Both the position numbers and the translations under genes were made by a program. The notes under the pieces are model-generated. The model was not told where the DNA came from. It ran no database searches and worked only from the letters and a program-made list of their open reading frames with translations. Below, in pieces: positions 58,919 to 64,000 of a stretch of 64,000 nt of DNA (its first letter is position 1; every line of letters begins with the position of its first letter). Source of the stretch: Cardinium endosymbiont of Dermatophagoides farinae (GTDB taxonomy: Bacteria > Bacteroidota > Bacteroidia > Cytophagales > Amoebophilaceae); the NCBI RefSeq assembly GCF_007559345.1, contig NZ_VMBH01000001.1:620001-684000 (forward strand), given 5' to 3'.

Positions 58919-59908
58919 ATGCAAGCCAATACAGAAATTTTATTAAAAGTAGATCACCTTTGCAAGACCTTTCCTGTAAAGCATCACCTCTTAGGCCATA
59001 CAATTGGTAAGGTCTCTGCTGTGAATGATGTAAGCTTTACCCTATACAAGGGAGAGACACTTGGCTTAGTAGGGGAATCTGGTTGTGGCAAAACCACGCT
59101 GGGTAGAACCATTTTGCGGTTGATTGAACCTACTAGTGGGCGCATTATTTTTGATGGGGTAGATATTACCCACTGTAGTGCTGGGCAGATGCGCAGCATA
59201 CGAAGAAAAATGCAAATTATTTTTCAAGATCCTTATGCTGCTTTAAATCCTAGAATGGCTATCCGTCAGATCCTAGAGGAACCGATCAAAATTCATCATC
59301 TGGCTGATGGCAAAGCAGCAGCTACCAATCGCATCTATCAACTACTGGATTATGTGCGGTTGCCTAGAGCTACCCTATGCAAATATCCCCATGAGCTTTC
59401 TGGAGGGCAACGCCAGCGCATTTGCATAGCAAGGGCATTAGCCGTTGAACCTGCCTTTATCGTTTGTGATGAGGCCATTGCTGCATTAGATGTTTCGGTG
59501 CAAGCTCAGGTGATTAATCTTTTAATGGATTTGCAAGACGAACTAGGGCTGACCTATCTCTTTATTTCGCATGATTTAAGAGTGGTAGAATTTATAGCCA
59601 ACCATGTTGCGGTGATGTATCTAGGCAAGATTGTAGAAACTGCTTCAGCAGCAGAAATCTATAAAAATCCTAAGCATCCCTATACCAAAGCGCTTTTTTC
59701 TGCTATACCGGCTATTCATCCAGCTAAGCATAAAGAGCGGATTATCCTACAAGGAGATGTGCCCAGTCCAAGGGAGTTGCCTAGTGGCTGTTATTTTCAT
59801 CCACGTTGCTGGAAAGCGGCAGCACAATGTGCTGCCATCCATCCAGCACTTATTCAAACAGAAGAGGAAAATCATCAAGTAGCTTGTCATTTTCCAGAAA
59901 CCAATTAA
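58919..59908 (+). CDS. oppF: Oligopeptide ABC transporter ATPase OppF
   Basis: 329-residue ATPase. Walker [19 protein letters not shown]-loop [15 protein letters not shown], signature [15 protein letters not shown], Walker [17 protein letters not shown]-loop [12 protein letters not shown]. The C-terminus has the Cys motif [15 protein letters not shown]. It lies 8 bp after oppD, and aspS follows after 34 bp, so the operon may extend into aspS. Confidence 0.95.
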   Translation: MQANTEILLKVDHLCKTFPVKHHLLGHTIGKVSAVNDVSFTLYKGETLGLVGESGCGKTTLGRTILRLIEPTSGRIIFDGVDITHCSAGQMRSIRRKMQIIFQDPYAALNPRMAIRQILEEPIKIHHLADGKAAATNRIYQLLDYVRLPRATLCKYPHELSGGQRQRICIARALAVEPAFIVCDEAIAALDVSVQAQVINLLMDLQDELGLTYLFISHDLRVVEFIANHVAVMYLGKIVETASAAEIYKNPKHPYTKALFSAIPAIHPAKHKERIILQGDVPSPRELPSGCYFHPRCWKAAAQCAAIHPALIQTEEENHQVACHFPETN

Positions 59909-59942
59909 ATAGTAGGTCTATTTTATTAAAAAATTAAAACAT

Positions 59943-61337
59943 ATGTATCCACTTTCAGAGATCAAAAATCTTTCTAGTTTAGATAATCAGCAAGTCGTTA
60001 GGATTAGAGGCAGGGTCTTTTCTAAGAAAGACTGTGGCCGGGTATTGTTCTTGATAGTACGAGATGGTATCGATACCTTACAAGCAGTTCTAGTAAAAAG
60101 TAAAGAGGGAAATCCCCTATCTATAGCCGACTATAATCTATTGCGTAAAATTGAAAATGAATCTTTTGTTGAACTCGTTGGTCAGATTTATTCCCCTGAA
60201 AAAGCTGTATTGGCTTGTTCTCAGCAATCGATTGAGTTGGCTATAATGGAGTATACTGTACTCAGTAGGTCTGTATTAGATTTGCCTATTACCTTAAAAG
60301 AAGCAGCTTGTATAGAAGATAAGAAAAATGAAAATCAGCTATTTTCATCTGTTCAATATGTAAAGCGATTGGATAATCGCGTATTGGATTTGCGTACTGA
60401 CCTGGCGCAGGCTATTTTTCGAGTCAATGATGGCATGCTTTTCTATATACAGCAATATCTGCGTGGACATGGGTTTGTAGAAATCAAAACACCTAAACTT
60501 ATAGGTGGTGCTTCTGAGGGCGGTGCAGATGTATTTAAGGTAGACTATTTTGGTAAGCCTGCTTGCCTGGCACAGAGTCCCCAGCTCTATAAGCAGATGG
60601 CGATTATAGGTGATTTCAAGCGGGTGTTTGAAGTTGGACCTGTCTTTCGTGCAGAAAACTCCGATACCAATAGGCATCTTACAGAGTTTATAGGCGTTGA
60701 CCTTGAAATGGTTATAGATCAGAGCTATATGGAAGTCGTCCATCTGGTGTACCAGCTATTGGTTGATCTATTTGGTGCATTAAATAAAAAATATGAACGA
60801 GAAATTGCCATTATACAATCTTTTTTTAATGTTCCTGCCATAACCCTTGCATCAGCGTTGGTCGTGGTGCCTTTTCCCGATGCAGTTGCTTTATTGAAGG
60901 CCCATGGAAAGGAACGGGGAGATTTAGAGGATTTCTCTACAGAGGATGAAAAGCAATTGAGTGCTATTGTAAAAGAAAAATACCATACAGACTTGTATGT
61001 GGTTACACGTTATCCATCTTGTGTGCGCCCCTTTTATACGATGGTTGATCCAAATGATAAGAGATATACCCATGCCTATGATTTTATGTTACGAGGTGCA
61101 GAAATTCTCTCTGGTGCACAGCGGATACATGACCATACCACGTTGTGTGGGCGTGTTGTTGAGTTGGGTATAGCACCCAGTACCATAGCCCATTATTTGA
61201 ATGCATTTAAGTATGGTGCACCTCCTCATGCAGGAGTTGGTATGGGCCTAGAACGTATGTTAAAGTATTTTTTGGGTTTACCAGATGTGCGCTACAGCAG
61301 CCTATTTCCCCGTGACCCTAAGCGGTTGCATCCTTAA
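59943..61337 (+). CDS. aspS: Aspartyl-tRNA synthetase of eukaryotic/archaeal type
   Basis: Charges tRNA-Asp. The 464 residues lack the roughly 100-residue GAD insertion of bacterial AspRS (about 585 residues). The sequence follows eukaryotic cytosolic AspRS: OB-fold with RIRGRVFSKKDCGRVLFLIV, then VKRLDNRVLDLRTDLAQAIF, FVEIKTPKLIGGASEGGADV and FLAQSPQLYKQM-type sequence (CLAQSPQLYKQMAII). Motif 2 is FEVGPVFRAENSDTNRHLTE and motif 3 is HAGVGMGLERMLKYFLGLPD, ending SLFPRDPKRLHP. All class II motifs are intact. The wording ASEGGA and SNTHRHLTEF-like segments favour a eukaryotic over an archaeal donor. Whether it also charges tRNA-Asn is unknown. Confidence 0.88.
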   Translation: MYPLSEIKNLSSLDNQQVVRIRGRVFSKKDCGRVLFLIVRDGIDTLQAVLVKSKEGNPLSIADYNLLRKIENESFVELVGQIYSPEKAVLACSQQSIELAIMEYTVLSRSVLDLPITLKEAACIEDKKNENQLFSSVQYVKRLDNRVLDLRTDLAQAIFRVNDGMLFYIQQYLRGHGFVEIKTPKLIGGASEGGADVFKVDYFGKPACLAQSPQLYKQMAIIGDFKRVFEVGPVFRAENSDTNRHLTEFIGVDLEMVIDQSYMEVVHLVYQLLVDLFGALNKKYEREIAIIQSFFNVPAITLASALVVVPFPDAVALLKAHGKERGDLEDFSTEDEKQLSAIVKEKYHTDLYVVTRYPSCVRPFYTMVDPNDKRYTHAYDFMLRGAEILSGAQRIHDHTTLCGRVVELGIAPSTIAHYLNAFKYGAPPHAGVGMGLERMLKYFLGLPDVRYSSLFPRDPKRLHP

Positions 61338-61352
61338 GCAGTTATCAAGCAG

Positions 61353-62032
61353 CTATTTTGTTTTACATATAAAATAGCTGCACATGACTTGGACCTCTAT
61401 TGGTAAGGAGGATTTGTCCAGAACACTACGCAGCATATTAATAACCATATCCGCTATAGCCTCAGTACATGTCTTCGCACATTTATATCTATGTGCTGCA
61501 TTGATATAACTATTCAACTTACCAATAAGGCTATTATTTGCACGCTCATTAATGTGAGGCAGCATCACTGTATTGACATGGCTAAGCAAGCTAGCAATAA
61601 CGGCATTGCTTACATACTTTTTTTATTAACAGCAGGAAATATAACACTATGCACTGCATTGACATGATTAAGCAATTTAGCAATAAGGCTATCTTCTACA
61701 TGTGCATTAAGATCATAAGGCAATACATTATAATATATATAAATACGAAATAACTCAACAGCGCGCTTCAGGTCATGTTTACTTTCATTATTTGCGCGCG
61801 TGGCACATTAAAGAAGCCGTTCGGTTATCCAGTCCCTAAGTGCATCAATGTTGTTGTTACATGTGTATTTAAGAATATGAGCAAGGATATTTTGTTTGCT
61901 TGGTTCATCAATAAGCATAGAAGCATAACTATTACTGCTCTGTGTTGCTTCATATATACTATGCCGATGCGTTATATTACTACATCCTCCTAGCATTAGT
62001 AGATACAATAGGTAAACTTTTTTACTAGACAT
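61353..62032 (-). pseudogene. Broken lipoprotein gene, unknown family
   Basis: Starts MSSKKVYLLYLLMLGGCSNI (lipobox MLGGC). The frame reaches a TAA at about 61808 after DWITERLL. The same frame then continues with ANNESKHDLKRAVELFRIYI and LIAKLLNHVNAVHSVIFPAV. A frame change near 61620, at seven T, leads to KYVSNAVIASLLSHVNTVML and CSYFICKTK (end 61353). One stop plus one frameshift therefore interrupt a gene of about 225 codons. Several short repeats (LIAKLLNHVNAV, VIASLLSHVNTV, LIGKLNSYINAA) show an internal repeat of about 30 residues. No function recognised. Confidence 0.65.
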
Positions 62033-62129
62033 ACTATTTGCAGTTATGCGTTTACAAAACAAAGATTTGCTTGTTCGATGCAAATTTTAATAGCATCAGC
62101 ATACGTCTTTGTATCCTTTTTTACATATT

Positions 62130-62256
62130 AGACCTTCCTCAAAACCTATTTGTGATCAGCAGTTTTTAGGAGAGGCGCAGTCGCCAGAATACTAAATGTA
62201 TTTGAGGAGTATAGACCACAAAATTGCCATTTAGCAATAGGTTTTGCAGAAGGTCT
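62130..62256. repeat. Palindromic repeat family A, short copy (127 bp)
   Basis: Ends AGACCTTCCTCAAAACC and GGTTTTGCAGAAGGTCT. It abuts the 3' end of the pseudogene to its right, and the terminal TAG of that frame overlaps the element's edge. Confidence 0.88.
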
Positions 62257-62745
62257 ATTGATACTTATGAGCTGCATCTATAAGTAAGTGTACAATCCAA
62301 TTATCATAGATATATTTATCCAATAGCTCTTTTATGACTTCATAAAAACTGTACAAACGTGCAAAAGGCTTTAAAGAAGCAATAAGATTATTATTTGGAT
62401 GAAGATAGTGCGGCACCATATCAACCAGCTGTTGACGAAAACTTTTAACAATTTTCTCTTGATCATCCTTATTGTCCAAGTTGGTAGGCCTGCCAAGTTG
62501 CATAAGATTTTCGCTTATCTGATACTTAAGTATATCATTCAGGCGGTTAAAACTATGTCTATGCGCTATAAGCTTGGATCGCCTGTTTATTCCAGATTGC
62601 TATACGTAGCAGTGCAATGGCTATCGTTTTCTTGCTTGCTACTATGTATACCATCCGCAGCCATCGTATGGTTGTATCCTCCTAACATCAATAGATGCAA
62701 AAAAAACAAAAACAAATAAGATAAGTAAACTGTTATCATAAACAT
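62255..62745 (-). pseudogene. Second broken lipoprotein-like gene
   Basis: Paralogue of the gene to its left. The start region ITVYLSYLFLFFLHLLMLGG is followed by Tyr where the paralogue has the lipobox Cys (MLGGY against MLGGC). The first frame stops after YSNLE. A frame shifted by one continues INRRSKLIAHRHSFNRLNDI, ISENLMQLGRPTNLDNK and PFARLYSFYEVIKELLDKYI, and ends in AAHKYQ at the family A element, which supplies the stop. The gene is frameshifted, has lost its lipidation Cys and is truncated at the 3' end. Confidence 0.6.
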
Positions 62746-63232
62746 AGCTATTTTAATATATGAGTTATCGAAATAAATGCCTCCCCTATATTCCATGCAA
62801 ACTTGTTGGTTGTACTAGGAATACTCACCAAGCGCTTATATTAATAAATATTTTAACTTTTTCAAAAAAACTTATTAAAAAATTTACAATAACTTGGTTG
62901 ATATATACAAGACCTCTATTGTAGTTATGACTAGATCTAAATAGAGCGCTATTTGAAATATATTTTCGCTATTCTATAGACCTTCTGCAAAACCTATTTC
63001 TAATGGCAATTTTGGTGTCGAAGCTTGTCTATGCTCCTCAAATACATTTAGTATTCTGCGGTGCTCGACTGCGCTTCTCCTAAAAACTGCTGATCACAAA
63101 TAGGTTTTGAAGAAGGTCTTATACCCTATCTATTGATTTGGTATTTATGCGCTACAAAAAATGCCATTTTTTATCCTTTTTCTACATTTTATTCGTATTT
63201 TTAACCATTTCTAAATTTTAATCCCCCTACTT
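62746..63232. other. Gene-free region before gyrA
   Basis: AT-rich DNA with family A copy 62978-63119. The gyrA promoter must lie here or within the repeat's right flank; none is clear. Confidence 0.5.
62978..63119. repeat. Palindromic repeat family A, copy (142 bp)
   Basis: Reverse orientation, near-identical to 42555-42696, including the GAAGAAGGTCT right end. Lies 113 bp before gyrA. Confidence 0.9.
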
Positions 63233-64000
63233 ATGGATATAACACCAACAGACCGCATTATACCAATCAATATAGAAGATGAAATGCGCGATGCCTACAT
63301 AGACTATTCTATGTCTGTTATTGTATCCAGAGCACTTCCTGATGTTCGGGATGGTTTAAAGCCTGTACATAGACGCGTATTGTATGGTATGTATGAGCTT
63401 GGCCTTAGCCAGAGTAAGTCTTACAAGAAGTCTGCAAGAATTGTGGGAGAGGTATTGGGTAAATACCACCCACATGGTGATATAGCCATTTATGAGGCAA
63501 TGGCCCGTATGGCTCAAAGTTGGTCACTCCGTTATCCACTCATAGAAGGTCAAGGAAACTTTGGCTCTATCGATGGCGATGCCCCTGCAGCTATGCGGTA
63601 TACCGAAGCCCGTTTGGTACGCATTTCTGAAGAGCTTATTAAAGAAATAAATAAAAATACCGTTGACTTTCAGTTTAATTTTGATGCATCTTTAGAGGAG
63701 CCTGTGGTATTGCCTGCTAAGCTACCCAACTTGCTTTTAAATGGTGCCTCTGGTATTGCGGTTGGTATGGCCACCAATATGCCCCCTCATAATTTATCAG
63801 AAACCCTGAGCGCTATTGTGGTCTATATTGAAAATCATGATATCACCATTCCTGAGTTGATGCAATATATTATAGCGCCTGATTTTCCTACTGGTGGTAT
63901 CATCTATGGCTATAGTGGGGTGCGTGAGGCTTTTCAAACGGGAAGGGGGCGGCTGCTATTGCGTGGGAAAGCTACGATTGAGGTGACTGCTAATGGCAAG
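63233..64000 (+). CDS. gyrA: DNA gyrase subunit A, N-terminal part (runs off window)
   Basis: The ATG at 63233 starts [40 protein letters not shown] and [18 protein letters not shown], the family N-terminus. The frame is open to the window edge (256 codons). The catalytic Tyr is in [10 protein letters not shown], and [11 protein letters not shown] and [19 protein letters not shown] are intact. In the quinolone-resistance region the sequence is [20 protein letters not shown]. The position equivalent to E. coli Ser83 is Ile, and Asp87 is Glu. Sequence features favour GyrA over ParC. Confidence 0.94.
   Translation, partial: MDITPTDRIIPINIEDEMRDAYIDYSMSVIVSRALPDVRDGLKPVHRRVLYGMYELGLSQSKSYKKSARIVGEVLGKYHPHGDIAIYEAMARMAQSWSLRYPLIEGQGNFGSIDGDAPAAMRYTEARLVRISEELIKEINKNTVDFQFNFDASLEEPVVLPAKLPNLLLNGASGIAVGMATNMPPHNLSETLSAIVVYIENHDITIPELMQYIIAPDFPTGGIIYGYSGVREAFQTGRGRLLLRGKATIEVTANGK

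Overview
The window is an AT-rich bacterial chromosome segment from an intracellular member of the Bacteroidota, most probably a 'Candidatus Cardinium'-type symbiont (Amoebophilaceae). The evidence is: Bacteroidota-type promoters (TTG, 19 bp, TAnnTTTG) before both rRNA transcription units; a 16S gene unlinked from the 23S-5S pair; an LpxC-FabZ fusion; a phage-derived contractile injection system of the Afp/T6SS-iv type; ankyrin-repeat lipoproteins; many short palindromic repeats; and many genes broken by single-base indels. The genus is inferred from gene content and style, since no database search was possible.

Layout. 1-8.5 kb: broken and intact lipoprotein genes, a K+/H+ antiporter, lipoamide dehydrogenase and an enoyl-CoA hydratase, separated by palindromic repeats. 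8.7-12.9 kb: ribosomal protein S1, tRNA-Cys, tRNA-Leu, a cut-down RelA/SpoT protein and ATP synthase epsilon. 13.1-19.3 kb: the injection-system operon (cap-like protein, unknown, sheath, two unknown small proteins, gp19-like tube, DUF5908-like, Afp7-like protein). The last gene changes frame exactly at a run of eight G. 19.3-22.3 kb: two tandem HtrA-like secreted proteins, one without its catalytic residues. 22.3-26.7 kb: tatD (frameshifted at A10), a phosphodiesterase, ogt, a broken amidase and thyA. 27-30.2 kb: 23S and 5S rRNA.

30.3-37.3 kb is an accessory region. A decayed Tn3-family transposon with 38-bp inverted ends sits inside an ankyrin lipoprotein gene, next to a multiply frameshifted lipoprotein gene. 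37.3-42.3 kb: tsaE, an unusual exported MutS-like ATPase and topA. 43.1-44.7 kb: 16S rRNA, whose 3' end lacks the anti-Shine-Dalgarno CCUCC. 44.9-51.2 kb: an Rpn/PD-(D/E)XK protein, then thrS-lpxD-lpxC/fabZ-lpxA. 51.2-54 kb: a duplicated ankyrin lipoprotein gene, one copy broken. The duplicate flanks give a natural empty site for one palindromic repeat. 54.2-61.3 kb: a complete oligopeptide ABC importer (oppABCDF) and an aspartyl-tRNA synthetase of eukaryotic type. 61.3-64 kb: two broken paralogous lipoprotein genes and the start of gyrA.

How it fits together. The genes describe a host-dependent cell that imports peptides, keeps its translation and envelope genes, and carries a contractile device and ankyrin proteins suited to host interaction. 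Loss of the anti-SD, the absence of clear SD motifs before most genes, and a six-domain S1 all point to SD-independent initiation. The recurrent breaks at homopolymers show either active gene decay or tolerance by polymerase slippage.
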